Of a stretch of DNA of 64,000 nucleotides, positions 8,481 through 16,017 are shown piece after piece. The translations under genes and the position numbers were made by a program. Positions within the stretch are counted from its first letter, which is position 1, and each line of letters begins with the position of its first letter. Source of the DNA: Bradyrhizobium sp. KBS0727. Lineage in GTDB: Bacteria; Pseudomonadota; Alphaproteobacteria; Rhizobiales; Xanthobacteraceae. Below the pieces are notes generated by a model. That model saw only the letters and a list, made by a program, of their open reading frames with translations, had not been told where the DNA came from and did not search any database. Location: assembly GCF_005937885.2 (NCBI RefSeq), contig NZ_CP042176.1:3715501-3779500 (forward strand), given 5' to 3'.

Positions 8481-8570
8481 TCATCAACGGCTATATGCAG
8501 GCCCTGCTCGGTCAGCGGGGGCTGCGATGAGGAGAATCAAAAGAAGGCGCGGGCAAATTTCAAAGACGAA

Positions 8571-8759
8571 ATGAGACGGCGGACCGATTTGATCGCGGCC
8601 GACTGCGGCGTACCGGAAGCGGAAATCGCAAAGGTGAGAGGACGGCTCAAGCACTATGATTTGCTGTGCTTCGCGAAAAAGTACCGTATCAGCCTCGACT
8701 GGCTGATCTGCGGCGACCTGAAGGGGCTTGTCCGAACGATCGTCGCGAGGCGAACATGA
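8571..8759 (+). CDS. Small helix-turn-helix-like protein
   Basis: 62 residues from an internal ATG; the frame is open a little further upstream, so the start is uncertain. The C-terminal half (FAKKYRISLDWLICGDLKGL) matches the end of many small phage-type or accessory helix-turn-helix proteins in this bacterial group, where SLDWLLCGDLRGL is common. The N-terminal half is less clear. It overlaps the next microprotein start by 4 bases. It could be the end of a decayed regulator. Confidence 0.45.
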   Translation: MRRRTDLIAADCGVPEAEIAKVRGRLKHYDLLCFAKKYRISLDWLICGDLKGLVRTIVARRT

Positions 8760-8830
8760 AGCGGCGGCGAAGGTCTTACCGGAAGCGCAACCGGCAGTGG
8801 ATCGCGGCTCACGCCAGACGAAGGCGGTGA
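8756..8830 (+). CDS. 24-residue Arg-rich microprotein
   Basis: Starts on an ATGA overlap with the previous stop codon. The product is 24 residues, of which 12 are Arg or Lys (MKRRRRSYRKRNRQW...HARRRR). Such a charge could bind nucleic acid. No family is recognised; translational coupling is the main support. Confidence 0.35.
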   Translation: MKRRRRSYRKRNRQWIAAHARRRR

Positions 8831-8885
8831 TGACGACAAGGGCGCGGGGCTTCGGTCCCGCGCTCACACCGTCGGTAACGGCCTC

Positions 8886-8913
8886 AAGCCCGCCGCTTCA
8901 ATCCGGCGGGCTT
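8886..8913 (+). terminator. GC-rich hairpin terminator
   Basis: Perfect 10-bp stem AAGCCCGCCG with its complement around an 8-base loop, ending in CTTTG. It follows the two small ORFs at 8571-8830. Confidence 0.6.
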
Positions 8914-9390
8914 TGCCCTGGCGCGATATCCATTGAGTCGGGTGATCGACGGTGACGCGCGCTATGCTCGGTCATTACTTTCACCGCCTCATTTTCGTCG
9001 GCGCAAAGCAATGCTTTCCCGATCGGCAAACACTAGCCACTGATGAAGGCCAATTTCCCTGATGACGTACTCGGTCATTTCGAGCGTCCGGCAGCGAGTG
9101 AACCGCATCTTACGCCAGCAACGTTGCCGGTTCATTAACCAGAATCCTGCAGCAGCGGTAACGAGGAGAGAGGGCGCGAATGATCGCCCGGCGCTCGCAG
9201 CGCTGGCTAGCCATGCGCTGGCGCCGCGGCCGGCACATGACACCCTGCAAATTTCGGACTCACCAGCGGCCTTCCCAGAGTCGTGGAGGGGGCTATCTGG
9301 CGGTGGCGAGGCTTCGGTCCCGCGCCCTAAAGAGGCCGTCGCCAATTTCTATGCTGGCGCCCGCACCACACTTTGGCGGAGGAAATTAAG
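8914..9390. other. Intergenic stretch without a supported gene
   Basis: Contains only short ORFs with poor composition; one 29-codon minus-strand ORF (8989-9078) is discussed among the rejected items. Confidence 0.4.
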
Positions 9391-9696
9391 ATGCGAGATA
9401 TAATCGAAGACAGAAGAGTCCTGAGGATGCAATTCGAGGCCTTCGCACACTATGCGGGACATGAGAGCGGAAAGCCCGAATCCGCATATTGTTTCGATGC
9501 ATTGGCGGCCAGCGTCGACGACGTCTCGTCCGAATTGTTGGAGACTTATGTCGGACTGTTTCAGAAAACCGAACACCGGAAAATCGGCAGCGCCTTGAGG
9601 CAATCGATCCAACAGGGATTGTGGTCGCCCAAAAACGCGACCGAATACATGCAGCGATTCATTGCGTTTGCATCTGGAACAGGGGCGTCCTCCTGA
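9391..9696 (+). CDS. Hypothetical cytoplasmic protein (101 aa)
   Basis: Starts at an ATG preceded by a strong GGAGGAAAT ribosome site. The 101-residue product has no signal or membrane segment and is predicted mainly helical (SSELLETYVGLFQKTEHRKI, SIQQGLWSPKNATEYMQRFI). No family is recognised. The neighbours are small orphan genes. Confidence 0.6.
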   Translation: MRDIIEDRRVLRMQFEAFAHYAGHESGKPESAYCFDALAASVDDVSSELLETYVGLFQKTEHRKIGSALRQSIQQGLWSPKNATEYMQRFIAFASGTGASS

Positions 9697-9876
9697 GGCA
9701 TGCGATAACGGCGTTGATCGCTTGACGCCTTCGGGGCCGATTCCGCACACGTAACTGCAGATTAACTGATCGGCCTCAGTATGCCTCAGTATGAAGTCGA
9801 CCTTCTGGAGGTCACTGGTATTGCGTAAGGGCCGTCGTTGGGAATTCCGCGACGGCTTTTTCGTGACGAGGCCAAG

Positions 9877-10113
9877 ATGGATTATCAGGCATTCACGAAC
9901 GATAGCCTCACCCTGATGTACGAGGCCGCGCGCGGCGCGCTGGCGTCCGACGATGCGCAGGAAAAGCAGGGCGAGGATCCAAGGTTCCGCGTTCGCGATA
10001 CGCCGGATTGGAAGAAGCACGCCGCCGACCTCGAGGCCGAGATGCTCAGGCGCGGGATGCCTTTCAGCGTCATCGAGTGGCACGAGGGCCAGGAGAAACT
10101 ACCGTTCGGATGA
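9877..10113 (+). CDS. Conserved small hypothetical protein
   Basis: 78 residues beginning MDYQAFTNDSLTLMYEAARG and containing DPRFRVRDTPDWKKHAADLE, then RRGMPFSVIEW. From memory, near-identical patterns are widespread in Bradyrhizobium and Nitrobacter accessory regions. It is predicted cytoplasmic and helical. Function is unknown. The upstream extension to 9838 lacks this conservation, so the ATG at 9877 is preferred. Confidence 0.7.
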   Translation: MDYQAFTNDSLTLMYEAARGALASDDAQEKQGEDPRFRVRDTPDWKKHAADLEAEMLRRGMPFSVIEWHEGQEKLPFG

Positions 10114-10366
10114 ACTGGCGTCGCGGGAAAACCGGCGTTTCGGGCGGCGGGGCAGCCGGACCCGAGTCTGGACCCAAAGCCAAACTAACCAGAGTGAACC
10201 TGTTGGACTGAGTGGAATGGCGCACCGCGTTGCTCTGAAATTCCTACGGAAAGACCTTGGGCGCCACTGCCAATAACACGCCGCCCGTCGGCGAGGGATT
10301 TGCCAACACAACGCCCACACAATCGTTTCAATCTCCGAGACGATCGCATCGAAGTAATTGATTTAT
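10114..10366. other. Intergenic DNA left of the integrated element
   Basis: No gene supported. The last ten bases (ATTGATTT plus two) resemble the sequence left of the other attachment repeat (27256-27265), so the homology between element ends extends slightly beyond the perfect core. Confidence 0.4.
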
Positions 10367-10411
10367 TGGTGAGCGCGGAGGGACTCGAACCCTCGACCCC
10401 ATGATTAAAAG
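10367..10411 (-). repeat. Attachment site (left copy, tRNA-Lys 3' fragment)
   Basis: 45 bases identical to 27266-27310. On the minus strand it corresponds to tRNA-Lys from the start of the anticodon loop to the CCA end. The 5' half of the tRNA is absent here, so this is the displaced original 3' end produced by site-specific integration. Confidence 0.93.
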
Positions 10412-10492
10412 GCTGGCGACAAGTCAGCAAAATCAATTCGCATTCCGACATTTTCCCCGTTCGTTCCGGCGCTGACCGGAAAGGACTTTTTC

Positions 10493-10774
10493 GTGCTGTC
10501 GGAATGCAAAACGAGGGATAAAGCCCCTCAAATGCGGGCGCGCCGCAATCCCATTTACGCATCTGATATCCGCCAACTCGGCGGTGTCGTCAGCGTGCAC
10601 CCCAGCCGCGACAGGTGTGGCGGAGACCCCGTCTTCCGCGTCAGTCACATCTCGGGCGGCGGCGACGTTCAATTCCTATCGCTGCCTGTGATGTTGGAGG
10701 ATCACGCCGCTGCGGCGGCTAGGGTGCTGGCAGAGTTTGTGGGCGCCAGGGGGGTGACGATTGCCACCACCTAA
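10493..10774 (+). CDS. Hypothetical protein at the element's left end
   Basis: 93 residues from a GTG that has an AAAGGA site 7 bases upstream (an ATG at 10532 is the alternative). The C-terminal part (VSVHPSRDRCGGDPVFRVSH, then EDHAAAAARVLAEFVGA) looks like a small alpha/beta protein of the sort often found before VapE in rhizobial elements. The next gene starts inside its last 14 bases, so they are probably coupled. Confidence 0.5.
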   Translation: MLSECKTRDKAPQMRARRNPIYASDIRQLGGVVSVHPSRDRCGGDPVFRVSHISGGGDVQFLSLPVMLEDHAAAAARVLAEFVGARGVTIATT

Positions 10775-10961
10775 AAAGAAAAACCGCGCGGGCGGCAACC
10801 CGGCGGTTCTCCAAATTTCCAAAGATGCGCTAGCAACGCCGTTATCTCATGCCACGGAACGCGAAGCGCTTCAAGCGCGCCGGTTGGCGTCGCGCTTTTT
10901 TCTGTCCACCAGCGTCGCCGCGACGATCGCCAGATTGCATTTCGGCGAGGTGGCGGCGTGA
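10761..10961 (+). CDS. Small protein preceding VapE
   Basis: 66 residues from a TTG start with a GGGGGGTGA site just upstream. The N-terminus is basic (PPPKKKNRAGG) and the rest is Ala/Arg-rich helix. Its stop overlaps the GTG of the VapE gene (GTGA), and its start overlaps the end of the previous ORF, giving a tightly packed operon. No family is recognised. Confidence 0.5.
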   Translation: MPPPKKKNRAGGNPAVLQISKDALATPLSHATEREALQARRLASRFFLSTSVAATIARLHFGEVAA

Positions 10962-12166
10962 GCAACGTTGTCAGCATGCCACCGCCAGAGTGGACGAACG
11001 GCCTGATGAGGTTCGGTAGCGGTGCGCCGCAAGGAACGCTCGCCAATGGCTGCCATGCCCTCCGAAGCTCGCCAGAACTGAAATCGATGCTGGCCTACGA
11101 CGTCTTCGCGATGAAGACGATGGCGGTGGCCGCGCCGCCCTGGGACCCTCTGCATTTCCAACAACGGCCATGGGGCCCGCATGACGATCTGCTTGCCACT
11201 GAGCATCTTCAGCGGCTTGGCATTCCGATCAAGCCGCAAACTGCTGCGCAGGCTGTTGAGGTCGTCGCGCGCGAGCAATCATATCACCCGGTGCTGGACT
11301 ATCTCGACGGCAATAAATGGGACGGCAAGCCGCGCCTGGACGACTGGCTCACAAAGTACATAGGCGCAAACGAAACGCCGTACACCCAAAGCATCGGCCG
11401 TTCCGCGCTGATCGGCGCGGTTGCGCGCGTTCGTAACCCGGGGTGCAAGGTCGACACTGTCCCGATAATCGAGGGCAAGCAGGGTCTCGGCAAATCATCG
11501 GCTGCGCGGATCCTTTTCGACCCGTGGTTCTCCGATGAATTGGCGGACCTTGGCGGAAAAGACGCTGCAATGCAGACCCAGGGCGCTTGGCTGATCGAGA
11601 TATCCGAACTCGACGCCATGACCCGTAGCGAAGTTTCGCGAATCAAGGCCTTTATCAGCCGCGCCACCGATCGCTTTCGGCCGCCTTATGGGGCGCGCGT
11701 TATCGAAAGCCCGCGCTCCTGCGTGTTCTGGGGCACTACCAACAGCGAAACCTACCTGAAGGATGAAACGGGCGGCCGGCGCTTCTGGCCGATCAAGGCC
11801 GGCCGCATCGACGTTGACGGCCTATCTAGTGCACGGGATCAGCTTTGGGCGGAGGCGGACCATCTATATCGCGCCGGTGCTGCCTGGTGGCTCGTCAACC
11901 CGGAGGCCCAGCGCATCGCCGATGGCGAGCAAATAGCCCGTTACCAGGGCGACCCTTGGGACGATGCGATCGGCGAGTACCTGAAGACCGTCACCGATGT
12001 CTCCGTTGCCGAGATACTTCGCGACGTTCTGCACATCGAGATCGGCCGCCAAACCCCAGCCGACATGATTCGGGCGGGGCGAGTGCTAACGGCGCGCGGG
12101 CTGCTCCGCACACAGGTGCGCACCGGTGACAAGCGTGCATGGCGCTATCGGAAGGCGTCGGAATGA
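10958..12166 (+). CDS. VapE-type (virulence-associated E) helicase/ATPase
   Basis: 402 residues, GTG start overlapping the previous stop. It has a P-loop EGKQGLGKSS at residues 172-181 (Lys179), a Walker B-like WLIEISELD at 211-219, a sensor-like VFWGTTNSE near 256-264, and TGGRRFW at 271-277. This is the signature of the VapE/VirE family, superfamily-3-like ATPases that drive replication in phage satellites (PICI and P4-like elements) and phages. About 110 residues before the ATPase carry no visible zinc primase motif. An iteron array starts 27 bases after its stop, which strengthens a replication role. Confidence 0.88.
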   Translation: MSNVVSMPPPEWTNGLMRFGSGAPQGTLANGCHALRSSPELKSMLAYDVFAMKTMAVAAPPWDPLHFQQRPWGPHDDLLATEHLQRLGIPIKPQTAAQAVEVVAREQSYHPVLDYLDGNKWDGKPRLDDWLTKYIGANETPYTQSIGRSALIGAVARVRNPGCKVDTVPIIEGKQGLGKSSAARILFDPWFSDELADLGGKDAAMQTQGAWLIEISELDAMTRSEVSRIKAFISRATDRFRPPYGARVIESPRSCVFWGTTNSETYLKDETGGRRFWPIKAGRIDVDGLSSARDQLWAEADHLYRAGAAWWLVNPEAQRIADGEQIARYQGDPWDDAIGEYLKTVTDVSVAEILRDVLHIEIGRQTPADMIRAGRVLTARGLLRTQVRTGDKRAWRYRKASE

Positions 12167-12894
12167 ACTCAATCCGGACACAAAGAGCGAACGTCACCAG
12201 TGATCGAGTGGTGACAAGCCTGGTGGTGGTGACATCAGAAGCCGTTGCGGCACAGCACTTGTCACCAGTGTCACCACTGTCACTAGTTTTAATTCTAGTA
12301 ATACACGCGCGGGATAAGGGTTTGGGACCCACCGGTGTCACTAGTGACAGTGGTGACACTGGTGACAAACGTGCAGGGCATGGCGGTTTCCGCCCAATCC
12401 AGGCCAGCACCACCGACCGCGTCGTTCGGGACGCTGTGCTAATCGCCCTCATTTTTTGTTCTCGGGACATGGCGGTTTCTTCCCGCCAACCGACCAGGGC
12501 GTGGACCGGACGGGTTCAGAATCTTCCACTTTTGCAAATTAACGTTCTCGTTGGTCAATCAAAGCCCCCGCCGGCCAAGGGGATTCTGGCTGGCGCCGGT
12601 AAGGAGCAGGAACCGGGCGGTTCGGTCCGTTCGCACCGAAACCGAAAATCAGGGTCGACCCATCGCATTCAGGTCGCCCGGAGTTCGGCAACCTCTTGGA
12701 ATATCGGTGTTCTTGATTTCTCGGAATTCAAGATCCCCATCGTGCCGGCGCAGCACCACGGGGATGCCGGTTTCTGTTTTTCCGGGAGCAAAAGGGAACG
12801 GAACCGCACAGGTTCTCATCCAGATAATTTTTCCCGTCAGGGGAATTTAAGATGTCCTTTTTTAGCAAATCAAAGGGACGAAAAAGACGAGTAA
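12163..12894 (+). CDS. Doubtful ORF over the iteron region
   Basis: An open frame of 243 codons starts on an ATGA overlap with the VapE stop. The first 60 codons translate the repeats into Val-Thr/Ser-Pro patterns (LSPVSPLSLV, VTSDSGDTGDK). The second half has an irregular, basic and Ser-rich composition unlike a folded protein, and it runs into a well-supported small gene in another frame. It may be a fortuitous frame over regulatory DNA. Only the coupled start argues for translation. Confidence 0.25.
   Translation: MNSIRTQRANVTSDRVVTSLVVVTSEAVAAQHLSPVSPLSLVLILVIHARDKGLGPTGVTSDSGDTGDKRAGHGGFRPIQASTTDRVVRDAVLIALIFCSRDMAVSSRQPTRAWTGRVQNLPLLQINVLVGQSKPPPAKGILAGAGKEQEPGGSVRSHRNRKSGSTHRIQVARSSATSWNIGVLDFSEFKIPIVPAQHHGDAGFCFSGSKRERNRTGSHPDNFSRQGNLRCPFLANQRDEKDE
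12193..12368. repeat. Iteron array with 29-bp perfect inverted repeat (candidate origin)
   Basis: Two 29-bp arms, 12259-12287 and 12340-12368, are exact reverse complements separated by 52 bases. Each arm is three copies of a TGTCACC/GGTGACA-like unit at a 9-bp period (starts 12260, 12269, 12278 and 12343, 12352, 12361). Further GGTGACA copies lie at 12210 and 12228, and a GTCACC at 12193. The array sits directly downstream of the VapE helicase gene. P4-type satellites use short TGTTCACC-like iterons at their origin (from memory), so an origin is the favoured reading. A regulator-binding array is the alternative. Confidence 0.65.
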
Positions 12895-12953
12895 CCCGCA
12901 ATTCACGGGCACTTTTGACGAATATCAAATCAAAGAGAAAGGCGAAAAACTAA
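12852..12953 (+). CDS. 33-residue Lys/Arg-rich microprotein
   Basis: An ATG with an AGGGGAA ribosome site opens a 33-residue ORF (begins MSFFSKSKGRKRRVTRNSRA and ends KSKRKAKN), with 13 Lys or Arg. Its stop TAA shares a base with the ATG of the next gene (TAATG), so the two are translationally coupled. It could be a nucleic-acid-binding accessory of the adjoining protein. No homologue is recognised. Confidence 0.5.
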   Translation: MSFFSKSKGRKRRVTRNSRALLTNIKSKRKAKN

Positions 12954-13369
12954 TGACGAAATCAAAGGGTGTGGGTAGGGGCGGCGTTCGGCCTGGTGCC
13001 GGCCGGCGGCCTAGGGTTTCAACGGTCGATTGGGACGCGGTAGGGCGCGCCTACTACACCGGCAACGAAGACATCGAGGCGATCTGCAACAAGTTCGACG
13101 TCGGATACGGCGATCTGCTTGCGCACGCCGCCGCCAACCATTGGATGCTACGCAGGCCGACGCGATCTCATCCGGACGACCTCGGAAGTCTGGCCAGCGC
13201 CCTCGCAGTTGCGATGTGGAGCGTCGACCATACACCAGATCGCTCCAGGCGCTTTGTGGCAGCCATGGTTGCTCTCAATGAGGATGTAATCGATATCGCC
13301 GAGGCGCTGAACATTCCCGTTGAGGTCCTGCAAAGAGAGTTCAAGAAAGAATTGGGCGTGCGCTGGTAA
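12953..13369 (+). CDS. Possible small terminase-like DNA-binding protein
   Basis: 138 residues. The N-terminus GVGRGGVRPGAGRRPR is the glycine/arginine motif seen at the start of many phage small-terminase and related DNA-binding proteins. It is followed by helical segments that could form a helix-turn-helix (YYTGNEDIEAICNKFDVG) and a second one near the C-terminus (DVIDIAEALNIPVEVLQREF). No large terminase is found in the element. If this is a TerS analogue it could redirect a helper's packaging enzyme; a transcription regulator is equally possible. Confidence 0.5.
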   Translation: MTKSKGVGRGGVRPGAGRRPRVSTVDWDAVGRAYYTGNEDIEAICNKFDVGYGDLLAHAAANHWMLRRPTRSHPDDLGSLASALAVAMWSVDHTPDRSRRFVAAMVALNEDVIDIAEALNIPVEVLQREFKKELGVRW

Positions 13370-13370
13370 A

Positions 13371-13439
13371 ATGTCCGAAGCCGTCGCCCTCATTCGAGCC
13401 GCTACCGATCCGCACCGCCTCGCGAGCCGCAATAACTGA
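13371..13439 (+). CDS. 22-residue linking ORF
   Basis: Starts one base after the previous stop and ends in TGATG overlapping the next start. It encodes 22 residues (MSEAVALIRAATDPHRLASR...). Its size and both junctions suggest a coupling leader more than an independent protein. Confidence 0.35.
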   Translation: MSEAVALIRAATDPHRLASRNN

Positions 13440-13771
13440 TGTCCCTGGCGCTCGACCATCTCCGGCGCGACCTCGCCCCCATCGTGCGCGCGATTATCGC
13501 GGACGTGGGACGGCGGATGACTCCGGCTGTGGTCGAGGCGCGCGCTTTCGAGCGGCTTGCCAAGATCGTCCGCGGTGGTGATGAACTTCCCGCCGAGCGT
13601 TATCGGCGTGAGAACGCGGGCGCGATAGCTGAGATGGAGCAGCTTGGCAACTCTCGCGACGCCGCGATGATAGTTGCTAGGCGCCGGTCGGATAACCCGC
13701 ACACGCAAGAAATGTTAGCGCAACGCTTTCGTGGGTTGCGCCGAAAAAAGAAACGAATCGAATTCGTTTGA
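13439..13771 (+). CDS. Hypothetical phage-type protein (110 aa)
   Basis: 110 residues, start overlapping the stop of the 22-codon ORF. Predicted helical with many Arg and Glu (ERLAKIVRGGDELPAERYRR) and ending in a basic FRGLRRKKKRIEFV. No family is recognised. The gene is in the same orientation and dense spacing as the replication and capsid genes, so it probably belongs to the element's late or packaging operon. Confidence 0.55.
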   Translation: MSLALDHLRRDLAPIVRAIIADVGRRMTPAVVEARAFERLAKIVRGGDELPAERYRRENAGAIAEMEQLGNSRDAAMIVARRRSDNPHTQEMLAQRFRGLRRKKKRIEFV

Positions 13772-13799
13772 AGGCAGTTCATGGCGCTATGACCAGAGC

Positions 13800-14420
13800 A
13801 TGGCAACCAAACAAACCAACGGGCCTATCGCCCATCACCCGACGACCGTCGCCGAAATTAGGCAAACAAGGTTGGCGCTTTACGAGCGTTCACGCGCCCT
13901 TCAGGACGAGGGCGCCGCGAGCTGGAAGGCGATGCAGGCCGGCGCGCCACCATCGCGACCGTTGAGCGACCACGATCGCCGCGTCAACGCCCACATTCAA
14001 CAACTGATGAACGGGTCAACGCCGTCGCATCTGCTGGTGCCGGCTGTATCGCGTGATGAGCAAATCCGGGCCGAGCTCGACGCCATCGCCTACGTGGACC
14101 GCGAACTTGGCAGGCAGTTGGAAGATGCCCAACACCACGAAACGGAGCAATGGGTTGTCGATCATGCCACCGAGTGGCGGGCGCTCTGCCGTGAAATCGT
14201 GCTCGCCGGGGTGAGGTTGGAGGCGCTCGAAGAGCGCGCGCGCGACACCCTCAAGCCAATAGATGGCCGGTGGGTAAAGGGGCTCGCCATGGGCAGCACC
14301 ATCGGTTCCGGACTGTCGCTCCTCGGAATTGGCGATCCGCTGCAGGAACTGCGAACAGGTGCTCTGAAAGAGGGCATCGTCACCAACAGCGAACTCAAGA
14401 AAGCTCAAAATGTTACCTAA
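13800..14420 (+). CDS. Hypothetical protein upstream of capsid
   Basis: 206 residues from the ATG at 13800; an in-frame ATG at 13731 would add 23 weak residues. A long helical, Ala/Glu/Arg-rich segment (about 20-150) could form a coiled coil. The last 11 bases overlap the capsid gene. Position directly before a capsid gene is where scaffold or portal-associated genes lie in phages, but no portal or protease motif is visible, so no role is assigned. Confidence 0.55.
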   Translation: MATKQTNGPIAHHPTTVAEIRQTRLALYERSRALQDEGAASWKAMQAGAPPSRPLSDHDRRVNAHIQQLMNGSTPSHLLVPAVSRDEQIRAELDAIAYVDRELGRQLEDAQHHETEQWVVDHATEWRALCREIVLAGVRLEALEERARDTLKPIDGRWVKGLAMGSTIGSGLSLLGIGDPLQELRTGALKEGIVTNSELKKAQNVT

Positions 14421-15471
14421 ATCGAATCGCGTGCGCGCATTTACTGGTCCGGATGCCGAGCAGAAGGCGGAGCGTGTCGGCTATTGGGCCAAAGCAGTCA
14501 TGGGGCAGGACGCTGCCCGCCTCTGGTGCATCGATCATGGCATCGGCCTGACGAAGGCGACCAGTGGAACGACCAACTCCGTCGGCGGCTTTCTGGCGCC
14601 GCAGGATTTCGACAACGCCATCATCAATGTACGCGAGACAATGGGAGCGTTCCGTCAGGGTGCAGAGGTCCGGCCAACGCGCTCTGACGGGCAAGTTCGC
14701 CCGCGCCGTATTGGTGGCTTGACCGCGAACTTCGTGACAGAGGGCGCGGCCATCCCAGAATCACAACTCCAACTCGATGCCGTCGAGAGTGCTCAAAAAA
14801 AGTTTGCCATCATGGGGCGCGCCTCTTCCGAGTTATTTGAGGACAGCGCGGCCGATCTCGGCGAATTTATCACCTCGGAAATTGGGTACGCCTTTGCGGC
14901 CAAGGAGGACGATGGAGGGTTCAACGGCGACGGCACTTCGGCCTTCGTTGGAATGAGCGGGCTTTCCACCAAGCTCGTCGGCCTAAAATCATCGGTCGCG
15001 GCAGCGGCCGGTCACAACACCTTCCTAACCATCGACAATACCGACATCACGAATTTGATGGCAGGGGTTCTCGCGGCGGCAATCCCCGGGGCAGCCTGGT
15101 ACGTCTCTGCGACCGGCTATGCACAAACCCTTTGCCGGCTTGCGGGCGTTTCCGGCGGCTTGGTCGCGACGCAGCGATCAGACGGCACAATCAGCGCCAA
15201 CTATCTCGGCTTTCCCGTGCGCTTCAGCGGAAAACTTCAGGACGTGCCTACCACTTTGACAGGCAAGGCAATGTTGTTCTTCGGCAACTTGGCCATGTCC
15301 AGCGTTTTGGTCGAGCGGCAGCAACAGACGATTATCGCAATTAGCCGCGATCGGGCCTTGGACACCGACCAGGTCTTGGTTCGCGGTGTTCAGCGTTGTG
15401 ACATTATCAATCACAGCGTTGGCGACGCGAGCACGCGCGGGCCGGTCGCGATGCTGGTGGGGACAGCGTAA
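14410..15471 (+). CDS. HK97-type major capsid protein
   Basis: 353 residues. Typical features of the phage_capsid family are present: a GGFLAPQDFDNAIINVRET segment near residue 60, EGAAIPESQLQLDAVE near 112-127, the helix SSELFEDSAADLGEFI, and FNGDGTSAFVGMSGL with the family's GDG turn. The usual long N-terminal delta domain is short, about 55 residues before the core. No maturation protease gene is adjacent. Having its own capsid would let the element build particles of its own size with helper packaging and tails; this is an inference. Confidence 0.88.
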   Translation: MLPKSNRVRAFTGPDAEQKAERVGYWAKAVMGQDAARLWCIDHGIGLTKATSGTTNSVGGFLAPQDFDNAIINVRETMGAFRQGAEVRPTRSDGQVRPRRIGGLTANFVTEGAAIPESQLQLDAVESAQKKFAIMGRASSELFEDSAADLGEFITSEIGYAFAAKEDDGGFNGDGTSAFVGMSGLSTKLVGLKSSVAAAAGHNTFLTIDNTDITNLMAGVLAAAIPGAAWYVSATGYAQTLCRLAGVSGGLVATQRSDGTISANYLGFPVRFSGKLQDVPTTLTGKAMLFFGNLAMSSVLVERQQQTIIAISRDRALDTDQVLVRGVQRCDIINHSVGDASTRGPVAMLVGTA

Positions 15472-15472
15472 A

Positions 15473-15811
15473 ATGGCAAGACACAAGCTTATTCCACTCA
15501 AAAGCAGCGATCCGCTAGCGACACGCTTGAAGCCCGGCGCGGTTGTTCAAATGAGCGATGGCTGGCGAGGCCGTGTCCATCACGACGACGGCGAAGTCGT
15601 GTCCCTGATCCGAGATGGCGAGAAAATGAACGCGTCGTTCAAAGGGCATCGAGGGTTATTGCGACGCTCGATCAAAATGGGAGGCATTCCGATGGTCAGC
15701 CGAAGTCAAGTTGTCGATCTTCGCGCGCGAAAGGTGATGGGTTGCACGGTGACAGTTATCGATCGCGCCCGCCTTGAGTCCGAGTGGAACAGTGCGCCAG
15801 GGTATAATTGA
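15473..15811 (+). CDS. Hypothetical protein after capsid
   Basis: 112 residues starting one base after the capsid stop. The N-terminal half (LKPGAVVQMSDGWRGRVHHDDG) looks like a small beta-barrel of the SH3 or head-decoration kind, and the second half is basic. The position right after the capsid gene is where head decoration or head-completion genes occur. The functional assignment is only positional. Confidence 0.55.
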   Translation: MARHKLIPLKSSDPLATRLKPGAVVQMSDGWRGRVHHDDGEVVSLIRDGEKMNASFKGHRGLLRRSIKMGGIPMVSRSQVVDLRARKVMGCTVTVIDRARLESEWNSAPGYN

Positions 15812-15981
15812 GTTTGCGTCGTTCATCGCGCGCAAGCCGGCCAGTCGTCAGGTGCCGGCAATTAACAGACGACAGTCGGCGGCGGATTCCTACCGCGTGG
15901 CCGAGATTCGGAAGCTGGGAAGACACCAATGCGGGGCGGGGGCAATAACCCGGCCCGCACCTTCCAACGAAAGAGGCGACA

Positions 15982-16017
15982 ATGACGTCATTGGAAACTA
16001 ACCCATGCAGATCCTGA
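15982..16017 (+). other. Short ORF carrying the probable Hint N-terminus
   Basis: An AAAGAGG site 6 bases upstream and an ATG open 11 codons (MTSLETNPCRS, then stop), overlapping the 16005 start. Asn-Pro-Cys followed by a shift into the downstream frame would give the expected Cys start of a Hint domain. It is a start region in the wrong frame or a recoding site. Confidence 0.5.

Noticed and set aside
8989..9078. 29-codon minus-strand ORF (ends WLVFADRESIALRRRK)
   Set aside because: The ending is reminiscent of small conserved proteins, but there is no ribosome site and the upstream frame is not protein-like, so support was too thin.
10367..10411. A second tRNA-Lys gene at the left end
   Set aside because: Only the 3' 45 bases are present; the acceptor 5' strand and D-arm are missing, so it is an attachment-site remnant.
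12259..12368. Transcription terminator formed by the 29-bp inverted repeat
   Set aside because: The 52-base loop, absent T-run and regular 9-bp periodicity fit a protein-binding array better than a terminator.
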